Origin: Pleurostoma richardsiae | Lineage: Eukaryota; Ascomycota; Sordariomycetes; Calosphaeriales; Pleurostomataceae | Direction: 5' to 3' | DNA: 64,000 nucleotides | Assembly: GCA_030052745.1 (NCBI GenBank) | Contig: JANBVO010000021.1 | Location: 248,001 to 312,000, forward strand | Shown: piece after piece, positions 12,931 through 24,487 of the stretch | Numbering within the stretch: position 1 is the first letter of the stretch | Layout of the letters: the number at the start of each line of letters is the position of its first letter | Made by a program: the position numbers and the translations under genes | The notes under the pieces: generated by a model | Told to the model about the DNA's origin: nothing | Seen by the model: only the letters and a program-made list of their open reading frames with translations | Database searches by the model: none

Positions 12931-15803
12931 ATGGCGACAAACGGCACCCCAAGCCTCTCCGAGGTGATGGAGGCCCTGAAGCACATCGAGCAGGGCCAGC
13001 AGGAGCTGCTTTCCGCCGTCGAGGGCCTGGCCCACCGCCCGGCCTCTCCCTCCTCCCCGCGGCAGCTGCTGGCGTCCTCTCTGCCACGCAGCGCCGCGTC
13101 GAGGCTCGTGGACGAGTCGGACAACGAGCTCACCGCCGCGTCCTCCTCGGCGGCCCTGGCATCCCAGCCCTCGGCTACCCCGCCGCTGGTGCCGGCCGAC
13201 GCCGCCACAGCGACGCCCTCGGGCTCCACGCCGCCCGCCGTGCAGTCCGGCTTCACGTCCCGTATCATCCTCACGTACGTATAGTGTGCCGTAGAGAGTA
13301 GGGCGCAGGCGACGGGTTGCCTGCGTCCTGTATAAGACAGGCGTGCGTGTTCTAAGATTTGTCGTCGTCCGTAGTACGTATCCGAAGCAGATCGGCATCA
13401 AGCCCATCCCGTTGAATTGGGGTGCCGGAGACCCCGCGGAGCGAGGTCCCGTCGTCGTGTCCCGCTCTCCATCTACCATCCGGAGGCGTAATGGTATGTT
13501 TTGTGTCCAAGGACGTCCCGTCCGTCCCGTTTTGTACGATGTTGCTAACCGTTATGTTTGTGTTTTAGCTATCGGCGGTCAGTGCATCATACGTCACTGC
13601 GTACAAACTTCTTGCTGACGTTCCGCAGCTCACGGAGGCTCTTATTCCATCTACTATGCCCTCGCTCTCGCTAGCAAGGAGCTCAAGGCGGATCACCGGT
13701 TAGTGCCACCCTCAAGCTCTCCTCATCTTGAGCCACCACAAGGGACAACCTCTCATGTGAGTGCTGTTTCGCAGGCCTGACTTCACCAACACCGAGCCCG
13801 CCGCCAAGATCGGCCCCTTCCCTCAGTGGGGAGACAAGAAGAAGATCGTTGCCATGGATCCCTTTGGGCACTTGGCTCCTTTCCTGTTCAAGGATGTCAT
13901 CGACAAGGATAATGGTAAGCACGCTAAGAACCTCGGATGCCGACGTTGGTCTCACGCGGTTGCAGTGGACATCCGGCCGACCATTGCCATTACTAAGGCC
14001 CATATGAAGGTATGTCTATAGCAGAGCCTCATATGGACCAAGAAAACTAATCCTCTCCGCAGCTTCCGGAGCTCGAGGAGAGCGTGCGAAGTGGACGGCT
14101 GTAAGCGACTGCTCCCATGGCTCGAGTGATGAGTTAGTAACCGTGATGCAGTGTCCCCGATGGCAAGATCTGTATGAATGACTCTGGCGAGCTTGCTGTT
14201 ACGAAGTTTGCCGTTGAGCCAGTAGGTTCAATCCCGAGCCACAGTCGAGATGCATGCACGCTAACAAAGGTGCTTCAGGTGTGGTACCTCCCAGGTGTCG
14301 CAGAGAGGTTCGGCATTGGTATGCAACTCAGCCCAGCCGGCGGTCATGATCGATCGACATGCTAACACTATACAGATGAAGGCACTCTACGCAGATCCCT
14401 GTTCGAGCACACAGGAGGAAGCTACCCCGAGGTAAGGAATGCCCCGGCGGAGAGGCGATCCCTGTGTCCCGTCTTGCTAATGATTCTTCCGCAGTTGATC
14501 ACCCGTGGCGATATCAAGGTGTTCCTGCCGCCTATTGGTGAGTCCCTAGTTGCGCTTCGTATCCGTCTGCAGGAGGAGGTGGCCTGACGCTTTCTGCCTC
14601 TCAGGGGGCCTGACCGTCTATTGCTTTGGCGACCCCGCAAAGATGTCCGACCCCAACTCGCGTCTCGCGCTGCGAGTACATGACGAGGTAAGGCAATTCA
14701 GAGTGAGTCGGCATAACCGGAACTACATGCTCACGCGTCGCAGTGCAATGGAAGCGATGTCTTCGGATCCGATATCTGCACCTGCCGGCCGTATCTCATC
14801 TACGGCATCGAGGAGGCTGTTAAGGAGGCCCAGAGAGGCGGCAGCGGCGTCGTCATCTACTTCCGAAAGGAAGGCAGAGCTCTTGGTGAAGTGACCAAGG
14901 TAAGAACACTCAGTTACCAACACGATCCGGTGCATCTCTCGGCTAACACCTTGCAGTACCGTAAGTAATCACCCGTATCGCAGGTCTCCCTGATGATGGC
15001 ATCATGTCGTACATTTTTAAGCCAGAGCGGTCCGATATTTCGACTCATTCGCCGCCCCATTCGTTTATTTGGTCATGAAGTGGCCTTAAGCGAAGCTCAC
15101 TGATGATTCCTAGTCGTGTACAACGCCCGGAAGCGAGGCGCAGATCGCGCCTCGGACTACTTCAAGCGGACGGAGAACATCGCAGGCGTCAAGGACATGC
15201 GGTTCCAGGCCCTGATGCCGGATATCCTGCACTGGCTCGGCATTACAAAGATCGACAGGATGCTGAGCATGAGCAAGTATGTTGCATCACCAAATTTCCA
15301 GACCCCGATCGCCCTCCTTCTTGTTGTTCTTGCCGTCTAACGCCTCCGGGTCTACAGCATGAAGCACGACGCGATCGTCGGCCAAGGGTACGTATAGAGA
15401 AACCATGTCGCACATCTCCCGGAGCAGACCGGTCCCCTTCTGACAATCGGTCGTTCTAGAATCCCCATCCACGAGCGAGTGGAGCTGCCCGAGTCCTGGA
15501 TCCCCGCAGACTCCAGAGTCGAGATTGACGCCAAGATCAACGCTGGTAAGACGGCCCCTTTTCGCTCTCGCTCTCCCTCATTTCGCTGCGAATCAGCGAC
15601 GACCGGGTGTCACTTTTGCTGACCACGCATCTGCTTTCTCTCCCGACAGGATACTTCACGACCGGCCACCGCATGACGGAGGAGGAGCTAAAGGCCGTCC
15701 AAGGGAGGACGTGGGAGGAGTAAGCTGCCCGCGCCTTTTAAGATCGGCAACTTCGACGAATGGAACAGCAAGGAGCTAACGCAACTGTAGCATCGACCAC
15801 TAA
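12931..15803 (+). CDS. URC1: Urc1, GTP cyclohydrolase II-like uracil catabolism protein
   Basis: Urc1 is needed for the pyrimidine degradation route first described in Lachancea kluyveri, which does not use dihydropyrimidine dehydrogenase. About a dozen short exons give roughly 475 residues. After a low-complexity Ala/Ser-rich N-terminus comes the GTP_CH_N-type domain (TYPKQIGIKPIPLNWG, GAHGGSYSIYYALALASKEL, VDIRPTIAITKAHMKLPEL, WYLPGVAERFGIDEGTLRRS). The cyclohydrolase II-like domain follows, with LRVHDECNGSDVF then SDICTC, which keeps the three zinc cysteines of GCHII in C-x10-C-x-C spacing. Next is YFRKEGRALGEVTKYLVYNA, where true GCHII has EGRGIGL, and then WIPADSRVEIDAKINAG. The N-terminal domain and the RALGE variant mark it as Urc1, not the riboflavin enzyme Rib1. 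Exon joins were inferred from conserved sequence. The reaction it catalyses in this pathway is not established here. Confidence 0.88.
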
Positions 15804-17831
15804 GGCCCGTTCCGACGTCAGCCTAAGATTGCCGGAGCCACATCCGGTCGACTGTTGCCCTGGAAGGGGGGGAAGTTGATGCCAACTCGGCTCGCCATCC
15901 GCGCTACTCATCAATCCTCTTTGTAGAGTAGACAATCCTTCCAGTCCCTGGTTGGGAATGTGGTGCCGAAACCGCGCGAGTGCTTTAGTGTTGTAGATAC
16001 GTAGCGCTTTGAGAATAGAATGTTTTGCAATCTCAACGAGTTTTTCACGAAAACATCCCACGAAGTCACCCAACGAGCGGTTTTCAGGGTAGACAGCGAG
16101 CGATTCCGGCGTAGTCTTAAGCCCTCGTACCCCTGCACAACCCTCGACAGCATGCTGTCAAAGGTCAGCCCCAAGTCACGCGCAGTCGCAGACATTTTCC
16201 CCGCCTGTTACGCGGCTCAGCGCGCAAATCGGCCAGCTTCTGGCGCTCGTCACGTTGTTCCCCGCCCTACCAAAAGGCAGGCTTGCGGCCATCGTGACGC
16301 CTAAGCTTGCAGTTCAGGTCCTCCTGCCTGTCGCAGCATGATGCTGGATTCCTGCAGGCCTCAACGGTGCGCTCTCGGCGCCCGTGTCTCGACGCCAATG
16401 TGTCATTGTGACGCCTGGATGCCGCATCGCAGGCGGGAACTCCCCCAGCATTGCAGTGCGGAGCGTGCGCCGGGGGCAGCTACTTGTGCGTAGGTATGCA
16501 AGCCACATACAGGCAGATACGTATGTATATGTGCATGGCACGTAGGGCGTGTGCGTCTGTGGGTGGTGGACAGGGCCGCACCAGCAAGGCAAAGCTGGAC
16601 ACTTGCCCAAGGGGGTCCGGTGACAAGGGAAACTTTTCCTCCTGTGCGATCGCCAATCGGGGAGAGGAAGAGAGGAAGAGAAACCAAATTTACAGACCAC
16701 TCAGAGACCTGTAGGAAAAGGGAAAATGCCGCAGGAGTATTGCCGTTGTGGGTTGATATCATATGTTGAACAGCCAACCCTTCGTAGTCCCTCGTCTGTC
16801 CCGTGGGGGAAGAACATGGGAATTGTGAAAGCCGGCAAGGCAGGACAGGCCGAGATCGTTGACCGGCTGCGGGTCTGACTTTCTCGGTTGACACGCAACA
16901 GCGCCCCGGACGAATAGCCATCAGCATGTAACAACGGGACTTCCAGTCATAGAAAGGATCGGCTTCGTCGCGGTGGTGTGGCCGCTTCCTCGTGGTGCCT
17001 CGTGGTCTGTTCTGTTTGTGCAAATTGCGACCGCAGAAATACAGAGGAGACGGTATCGGAGCGAGGGAAGAGCTCTAGGGAGCGGCCATGAGCGCGGGCC
17101 GCGCTCGGACAAGAGGCGGCATTCTCCTGTGCTTGCTGACCTGCACCAGCTGCAACCCTTAGGCGATGGGGAGCTGTCCGGAAGCCCCCCTCATTCCTGC
17201 TTTCTGGAAAGGGGTATCGAATTGCGATAACTCGCCCATGCACGGAGCTGTTGCATGCAGGACCCGGTCTGGAAAGTTGCAAGTTGTCTCCGTCTGTTTG
17301 GCTGGCTGGCGGGCGGAGGGGACAGGCTAACTGCTGTCTTTCCCCACCACACCCACCAACTTGCCCCGGCCTGGCCCAGTCTCCCGCCAGCCCACAGAGG
17401 AGCGGCTGCATGGGTGCCGCGTGAATGCCCAAAGCCCTGGAGAGCAAGAGGGTCGGTAGGGCGCCCTATGTTTCTGGTACCTCGCTGCCTCCGGACCTAG
17501 CTGCACAAAGTATGCGCGCTAGCACGGTCTCGCAATGGGTAGCTCCCCCTCTGTCACCTAACCCGCCGCTCGTAATGTCCACAGTGTGTGGTTGCACCCA
17601 ACCCATCGACTGACAAGTGGCAAGCCCACCGAAAGTGCCGGGATTGAACGGGGACACGGGGGCCCTGCCACTAGGCGGTATAAATCCGACCCTTTCAGCC
17701 CAAGGAGGCGGACAAGGCGGACATAGATATATGAACGGTCTCTGGTTCCTGGAACGCACAGCAACTTTTCTTCTTCCTCAAGACCAATCACCATAACAAC
17801 TTCAGTACTCCAGAAACCCGGTGCAGCTACG
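15804..17831. other. intergenic, no gene recognised
   Basis: This 2-kb stretch lies between Urc1 and the small serine-rich gene. Several overlapping open frames occur on both strands around 16.3-17.4 kb, but they shadow one another, lack family motifs and show no consistent splice signals. The right end holds the promoter of the next gene, including a TATA-like element at 17678. Confidence 0.45.
17678..17685 (+). promoter_or_regulatory. possible TATA box
   Basis: The sequence GGTATAAATCC lies about 150-220 bases before the two candidate start codons of the serine-rich protein at 17832/17898. The position and sequence fit a TATA element, but no transcript start is known. Confidence 0.35.
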
Positions 17832-18389
17832 GTGACAGAACTTGCAGCGCAACCATCCGTACCCAACAAGGGTCAACACATCCGAAAGAGACCAGCAATG
17901 GCGTCACTCTCCTCAGAGACTCGCCGAAGTTCGTCGCGGAGGGAATCATCGAGGTCGGGCAACAGGCGGCCACGGCTGCTTCGTGCAAGCGCTACTGAAC
18001 CATCCATCACCACATCCAATGCAAGCAGAAACGCGCTCGCCCACTCACAGACGACGCAGCGAGCGACAGACCTTCTCAACCAGGTGGCATTTTTCTCTGC
18101 GTCACCACCTGACTCGGTCTATCGCCCTTCCTCACCATTGTCACCACGGAGTCCAGTGCTAGGCGGCATGACCAGAACGGAGGGGCTTCCGTCTCCTTCT
18201 GCCCACACCGTCGATCTTGACGGCTTCCGTCCCGATCTCCGTACGTCTTCTAGCTATGCAACGACCAGACCTGGAGGTCGACTGATGGGGCATGCAGACT
18301 CAGCGCGCTATTTCAGTTTCCCCAGCTTCGATACTTGGGATATGGACCAGCAGGAGGAAGAGAAGGCGGAGGAGATGAAGTCCCCTTGA
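17832..18389 (+). CDS. serine-rich hypothetical protein
   Basis: I do not recognise this protein. A single open frame gives 185 residues from the ATG at 17832, or 163 from the in-frame ATG at 17898 (MASLSSETRRSSSRRESSRS), which looks the more natural start. The composition is typical of disordered fungal proteins: Ser/Arg-rich at the start, then several SP and SPR sites (PSSPLSPRSPVLGG) that could be phosphorylated, a short aromatic patch YFSFPSFDTWDMDQQ, and an acidic end EEEKAEEMKSP. There is no signal peptide or membrane segment. A TATA-like element lies upstream and the codon composition looks coding. Function is unknown. It may bind a partner through the aromatic patch, but that is a guess. 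Confidence 0.6.
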   Translation: MTELAAQPSVPNKGQHIRKRPAMASLSSETRRSSSRRESSRSGNRRPRLLRASATEPSITTSNASRNALAHSQTTQRATDLLNQVAFFSASPPDSVYRPSSPLSPRSPVLGGMTRTEGLPSPSAHTVDLDGFRPDLRTSSSYATTRPGGRLMGHADSARYFSFPSFDTWDMDQQEEEKAEEMKSP

Positions 18390-19691
18390 AGATGGGTCAA
18401 CAGGCCACCTCCCTCAACCAGCAAGAGGTCTAATGAGCCGCTATTCTGGCCAACGAATATGCGGCGTTATCACTCTATCCTCACCAGCGACCTGTAGAGG
18501 CAAGCCGCAGCGCCGACGAGAGCCATAAGGTGGCCTCAGAGGCACCAGCCTCAGCAGAGCGCGGAGCCTGGGAGTGATGATATGATGAAGTCATGACGGG
18601 ATAGGCAAGCATGAGCGGGCATCGGAGTACATGGCGTTGATACCTGTACATACTTCCATGTAGATATTACTTCGCGGCGATGTCCTCTGGGGATGCATCA
18701 AGGAACAGCCGAGAAACAACAGGGCCTGTAATGGTAGGCAGAGCTCCGTCAGAAAACAGGATGCGGAGGGCAGAGGGTATTACCCCCACGAAAGCCTCGA
18801 TAGAGCCAATATGACGGCAGACAGACACCGAAACGCACATGCGTCACATGGTGTCCACGCAAGATGACGACCTTCGCATTGGGCAGGCACGGTGAATGTG
18901 CAGACTGCAGAATGTCCAGAGCCGAACCTGCCGGAGTGCATAATGGAGCGCCGGGGGGTTCCAGAGACATGGATGCTGAGCTAATGACACGAGGTGATTC
19001 AACTGAGCCAGGGGCAGAGAAACTTGTCGAGGCGGTGAGGCTGTCCTGCAAGGAACAAGGGCCGCACTAGTCCTTCGGAAGACGTCGCGTTGTCATTGCA
19101 TGTCAAGAGGCCCACAGGTGAAGTGTCAACATCAACGGTGACGCACGGAGGTGAGAAGGAAGCTCCGGCGTCGCGAAGGAGTACCGGAGAGGGCTTCCGA
19201 GCTCACCTAGCCCAGCGACGACGCGTTGACCTGACCGGCTCTAGTCCAGGACCAGGGGAGAAACTCTAGTTTCCACGGCATGCCGTTGCGACCTGTAAAC
19301 ACTTGTCTACAGATCAATAGTAAGAATGACGATGAACCAGACAAAGAACTATCGCAAGGGCACACGTCTGGTAAACAGCATGCGAGCTGGAAGCGATTGT
19401 CTGTGCTAAATGGGAGGATTATTTTGGATTAGCTAAGACTCTGTCTAGAAGCATTTGGGCATTCTATGCATGTAAGTGACGTTAGACGTGGGAAATTTTC
19501 AGACGGCTGCTGCGCGGACCCGGTGCTATGTTTCCCCGGCCTTAGGGCTTCCACGTGAGCGAGGGGAAAACGAAACGGCACGGTCCAGATTTCCACACAC
19601 CACAAAATTTACGGCCATTTGGATTTTCGACAGTCTCCATCCCTCACCACCAAAGCACAATTGCCCATCTTTGAGACAGGACCTCGCAAAG
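18390..19691. other. intergenic, eS1 promoter side
   Basis: This 1.3-kb stretch lies between the serine-rich gene and the ribosomal protein eS1 gene, both rightward. It should hold the 3' region of the former and the promoter of the latter. No open frame with protein-family character was seen. Confidence 0.5.
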
Positions 19692-20746
19692 ATGGCTGTT
19701 GGCAAGTGAGTCCATCGTCGCTCTCATACTCGATACGCCCGATTCCGGTGCGCATTCCGACATTTCGAATTCGGCTTGCTGACCCGATCGTTGCGCAGGA
19801 ACAAGAGATTGTCTAAGGGCAAGAAGGGTCTCAAGAAGAAGACCGTCGACCCCTTCACCCGCAAGGACTGGTACGGCATCAAGGTATGCTCAGACTGCAA
19901 CGTTCCAGTGAGATCACAGTAGCACTGACCTTCCGTCTTTATAGGCCCCGGCGCCCTTTGCCATCCGAGAGTAAGACTTCCGTCGATCGAGTTTGCGATA
20001 CATAACGAAGAATATGGGTCATCTAACAACTTTCATCAGTGTCGGCAAGACTCTTGTCAACCGTACGACCGGTCTCAAGAACGCCAACGATGCTCTGAAG
20101 GGTCGCATTTTCGAGGTTTCCCTAGCGGATCTGCAGAAGGATGAGGACCACGCTTTCCGCAAGGTTAAGCTCCGCGTGGACGAGGTCCAGGGCAAGAACT
20201 GCCTCACCAACTTCCACGGCCTGGACTTCACGTCCGACAAGCTCCGGTCGCTTGTGCGCAAGTGGCAGACGCTGATTGAGGCCAACGTCACCGTCAAGAC
20301 GACCGACGACTACCTCATCCGCCTTTTCGCCATCGCCTTCACCAAGCGCCGGCCCAACCAGATCAAGAAGACCACCTATGCCGCGTCCTCCCAGATCCGC
20401 GCCATCCGGAGAAAGATGACGGAGATCATCCAGCGCGAGGCTTCCAGCTGCACCCTGACTCAGCTCACCAGCAAGCTGATCCCTGAGGTTATTGGCCGCG
20501 AGATTGAGAAGGCCACTCAGGGCATCTACCCCCTGCAGAACGTATGTGCTATTCAAAGCGGGCGCGGGAGGAGAGAGTGAAATGCTGACTACCGTCTTAT
20601 AGGTCCACATCCGCAAGGTTAAGCTGCTGAAGGCGCCCAAGTTCGACCTTGGTGGCCTCCTGGCTCTCCATGGCGAGTCGACGACCGATGAGCAGGGCCA
20701 GAAGGTTGAGCGGGAGTTCAAGGAGCGTGTTCTGGAGGAGGTGTAA
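19692..20746 (+). CDS. RPS1: 40S ribosomal protein eS1
   Basis: eS1 (S3a) sits on the platform of the small ribosomal subunit near the mRNA exit. The first coding exon is only 14 nt (19692-19705, MAVGK), followed by an intron of 93 nt. The rest reads [60 protein letters not shown] and [12 protein letters not shown]. The core continues with [20 protein letters not shown] and [20 protein letters not shown]. The last exon gives [20 protein letters not shown] and ends in [13 protein letters not shown]. Total length is about 256 residues, as usual. An intron just after the start codon is common in fungal ribosomal protein genes and may help expression. All key parts are intact. Confidence 0.97.
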
Positions 20747-21490
20747 AGGGGTGTTTAGAGGAACGGCATGGGCACGGTTTCTTGAGCAATACCTCTTCTA
20801 GGGCATGGGTCTTGCTTTCTCGTTGCATTTGGCGCGGCAATCATGGTATAGTAATCATGGATACATGCGCCTGCCCGAGACTAGGTTGGCGTCGATGAAC
20901 AAAATGCATTGCGAATGGCCAACTTGGAGACTAGCTCTGTTGTGACATCTCGATCTGGTGCGTTGCAAATGTCAGTAAAGCAGTCAGTTATCCCTTCTGC
21001 CAAAAGGCTGGGCCGCCATATTCGTGGAGCGGTCATCTCTCGATACGATTTGTCGGGTTCCAAACTAAACAAGGCACCCTACCTATGTGGCGTCGAGAAT
21101 GTGTCATGGCCGGCGATTGAAAAGGCTCGCCTGCATATCCTAGCCCATTGCATTCCCAGGTCGTCTACCTTTCAACACTTCGTTGATATCTCAAAGCGAG
21201 TTTTTGACACTCTTTAACTTTTCTCTATACGTCATACCCACTTTGAGTGGTAGGTCATGAGCGCAGCTTCCTATCCAGCTCATCATGATCTTGGAGGGGC
21301 TATACAAAGCATTTCCAAGTTATGATTCGCTGCTGTCTCACCATGCTTCTTCAACCTCCATACCGAGGCACTCATCCACTCATGGGCTGAGACACATCAA
21401 AGCCCCGGAACTGAACGACACGAAAGTCAGCTGCATCTACATAACCGCCGCAGTTCCACAATTACACTCACCCGCCCAAGACGCGCGAGC
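20747..21490. other. intergenic, eS1 3' side and Rab promoter
   Basis: This region lies between two rightward genes. The right part is somewhat AT-richer and includes polypyrimidine tracts suited to a fungal promoter. Nothing resembling a gene was seen. Confidence 0.5.
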
Positions 21491-22457
21491 ATGGCTTCTG
21501 ACGACTCATTACCGACGCTCAAAGTCCTCCTGATCGGGCCGTCCGGCGCGGGAAAGTCGGCGTGTAAGTCCCGGATCTTCGGACATCAACCCTGTCTATG
21601 AGTGCTCTATACCGTCTCTGACAGATGCCGCCGCACCCTAGTGCTGTCGAGATACTGCGAGGATGTATTTGAGCCCGAGTCGGCGACTGCCACGATAGGG
21701 ATCGACTTCAAGGTAGGTTTCCGGGTCTGCGACAGCTCATGCATGAACTGCGGTCATGCCCACGCCTCACAAGGCACGAGGGCGGAGATGTTGCAGAATC
21801 GCATCATTCATTCTCACTGCCACTGCTCCCACAAATGCTGATATGCTTGGATAAACCCAGATCAAGAGACTTTCCGTCCGCGGCAAGCCGTATCGGCTGA
21901 CACTATTTGACACGGTGAGTGAACAGACCCATCTCGCACGCCGAGTCATCTTGTCTCTGTGTCGGATGCGCCCTTGGGACCACCCAGGCTGATCGAAGGG
22001 CTTATGAATGTCGTGACCGCAGGCCGGCCAGGAGAGGTTCCGCACCCTCTCCACGAGCTACTACCGCGGCGCCCACGGCGTCATCCTCGTATACGACATC
22101 TCGAGCCGGACAAGCTTCGCCTCCATGGACCGCTGGTTCGAGGAGGCGGAGCTGAACACCGTCGACGGCGTCGCGCTGTATCTGGTCGGCGCCAAGCTCG
22201 ACAAGGCGGGCGCCGGCGGCGGGGGCCGCGCCGTCTCGGAGGAGGAGGGCCGCCGGCTGGCGGCGGCGCACGGCGCGCGCTTCTGCGAGGCGAGCGCCAA
22301 GACGGCCGAGAACGTCCGGAAGCCGTTCGTCGAGGTCGTGGACGCCATCGTGGGCGACCCGTCCCTGGTGGCCGCGGCCAACGCTGGGAGGAGCGGCACG
22401 GTGGACGTGGGGTCTACGGGCGGGTACAGCAGCTATCTACCTGGCTGCTCTTGTTGA
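21491..22457 (+). CDS. Rab18-like small GTPase with altered G4 box
   Basis: This Rab-family GTPase would act in vesicle or lipid-droplet traffic. Exons 21491-21563, 21642-21712, 21861-21914 and 22023-22457 sum to 633 nt (210 residues). G1 is GPSGAGKSA, the switch I region TATIGIDFKIK, G3 DTAGQERFRTL, followed by YYRGAHGVILVYDISSRTSF, and G5 is EASAK. LKVLLIGPSGAGKSALL and WFEEAEL are closest to fungal Rab18/Ypt-like proteins. The C-terminus is Cys-Ser-Cys, a CxC signal for double geranylgeranylation. G4, normally NKxD, reads Ala-Lys-Leu-Asp at residues 123-126 (LVGAKLDK) and is followed by a glycine-rich insert AGAGGGGRAVS. Other guanine-binding residues remain. The acceptor of intron 1 is the CACCCTAG site, because the earlier AG would give a stop. 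Confidence 0.88.
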
Positions 22458-22665
22458 AGGAGCTTTTGAGAGTGTCATTTTTCTGTAGATTTTCTGTCTG
22501 AGCTACAAGGCGTTGATTATAGAGGCTGGTGTGGTTTGGGACTGCAAGACTGCCCGGTGTTCCTCTAGACGTTCTATCTATCTATAACAAGGTATCATGT
22601 AGTGTACAAACACACATATACATAACCTCCACGAGGAGGATTTTCTGACAAGAGTGCCCGGCATC

Positions 22666-24037
22666 TTACTCCTTGGGGCCGAGGAAACGGAGCACAGCTG
22701 CAAGGTTGTCAGATAAGTGAATTAAACCATAAAAGACAAGTCTACACAGCACGTACCTTGCCTGAAGGCCTCCGGGTTCTCGGAGATGACCCAGTGGCCG
22801 GCGTCGATGTCGACGAGCTCGAATAGGGGGAAGAACTGCCCGATGAGGGGGAGCACCTCGTCGGGGACATACTTGCTGCGTGTGCCACGGATGAACAGCG
22901 CGGGCTTCTCGAACCGCACGACGGACGGATCCTTGAAGGGGAAGTCGCCCATATGGTTCAACTCCTTGGCTATGGTGTTCAGCGGCACGCGGAACTTGCG
23001 CGTCGTCTGGCCTTCCGGCCGGTAGAGATTGCCGAGCAAGAACTGCCGGACTGCCACGTCCTAGAAGAGACGAAGACGACATTGTCAGCGAATTGAGGCT
23101 GGTCCCAACCACCAGGTGCTATTTTGAAATGGAATCCTCTGTCTTGGCTTTGCTTTTATCTTACCTTCTCGACCTCCTCGAGGATCTTGTCCGCCTCCTT
23201 GAGAGACTTCACGCCGGCGGCCTCGACCTTTTTCATGGCCTGGATGTACTTCCCGAAGTCGCTCCCCAGGGACGCGTCCACGGGTGCGTTGTCAACAGCG
23301 ATGATGTTGTTGACCAGGTCCGGCGAGCGCAAGGCCACCGTCATTGCCGTCTTCGCTCCCCTTTCAAACATGTCAGTCAAAGGCCGGCGAGGAGCTTGCG
23401 CAGATAACCCCTTGTCGGTGCTGCTCTTCCTCGCATCCGCTGGCGGGGACAGGCAGTTGCTTACATGGAGTGCCCAATGAGGGTGGGATCCTTGATCTTG
23501 TGCTCCGCGATGAACGCCTCCACGTCGTCGGCCATGGCCATGTAGTCATGCCGCGGGACGTGCGGTGACTCGCCGTGGTTCCGGAGATCCTAACCTGGCT
23601 GTCAACCGACAGAGTCCAAAGAAAGGATAGGTTACCTCGCCGGCAGCCCCTGGGTGTAGACTCACAAGGGCGTAGACATAACGGCCAAGGTCACGGGATA
23701 TCGCTCTACATCAGTCCTCTCATTTAGTCTCCACCGCCGGCGACAAACAAATGAAAGAAGAAAAAGGAAAGCTGGTAGCAGTTGCGAGCTACCGAGCTCA
23801 TGCGTCCCACCTGCTGATGCTCCTGTTGTTCTTCTTGGACCCGAAGAGGCCGTGCATGAACAATATCGGCGAAGTGTGCTTGTCACAGGCCGGCCTGGGC
23901 GGCTCATGGAGGTCGTAGACCAGAGGCACCGTCTTCGCGGCCGAGGAGAGAGGCCGGGCCGCCGGGACGGCGCCGAGGCCCCGGAGTGCCGCGCGCCGGA
24001 AGGCGCTCTGGGTTCCAAGCATCTTTCCTCCGTTCAA
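22666..24037 (-). CDS. ABHD11/Imo32-type mitochondrial alpha/beta hydrolase
   Basis: This is an alpha/beta-fold hydrolase of the group containing human ABHD11 and yeast Imo32, found in mitochondria. The N-terminus (MLGTQSAFRRAALRGLGAVP then AARPLSSAAKTVPLVYDLHE) looks like a matrix-targeting peptide. Two starts are possible, at 24037 and 24022. HGLFGSKKNNRSIS forms the oxyanion region, then a join gives RDLGRYVYALDLRNHGESPH. The nucleophile elbow is LIGHSMGAKTAM. An IIAVDNAPVDASLGSDF segment follows, and the catalytic His lies in VDIDAGHWVISENPEAF. The last tiny exon adds AVLRFLGPKE. Spacing and length match the family. Its substrate is unknown. ABHD11 has been linked to protecting 2-oxoglutarate dehydrogenase lipoylation, which may or may not hold here. 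Confidence 0.9.
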
Positions 24038-24487
24038 TCGGCGCTATAAGAAATCCTCGACAGCGTCGCCCGAGATCATCGCTGTGCGCCTGTTTGGGGT
24101 GATAGGCTGGAAACTCCGGGCCGGCCCAGGCGGCGCGACGGCTTTGATGGTGTCGCGCCGATCGCCGGGAAAAATTATGCACGTGTGCACTGCGCCGTGA
24201 CGTCAGCGCAACCGGGGAGGCTATTCGTGGAAGCCATCAGCGCCATGCCAGATTCGACGTCCTTGAGGCCAGGAGACATGGCAGCAAGTGTCACATAGCC
24301 TTCCAGTATCACTGTTAAGGTTAAGCTCTTCATCAATCATCCTTGAGTAGCGCTTCTATGAGCGCTTCTATAAACGCCAGACTCGACTTTTAGTGCCGCC
24401 TAAACGCCAGCCGCCGTATGTATAGGTCTGGTAAACCCACCCCTGGATCAGACACAAAGCCACCGGAGAACCAAACAAAGGATAATG
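24038..24487. other. intergenic, ABHD promoter and TFIIE 3' side
   Basis: This is the upstream region of the hydrolase gene and the downstream region of the TFIIE alpha gene. It contains two small direct repeats (see separate entry). No gene was seen. Confidence 0.5.
24349..24410. repeat. small direct repeats
   Basis: AGCGCTTCTATG (24349-24360) is followed at once by AGCGCTTCTATA (24361-24372), and TAAACGCCAG occurs at 24371-24380 and again at 24401-24410. This looks like local slippage duplication. Confidence 0.7.

Noticed and set aside
12931-15803. riboflavin GTP cyclohydrolase II (Rib1) as the identity of this gene
   Set aside because: The extra N-terminal domain (TKAHMKLPEL, WYLPGVAERFGIDEG) and EGRALGE instead of EGRGIGL fit the Urc1 family better.
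16314-17447. several 100-200-codon open frames on the minus strand after URC1
   Set aside because: They overlap each other in different frames, none has a family signature, and no intron-exon structure could be built.
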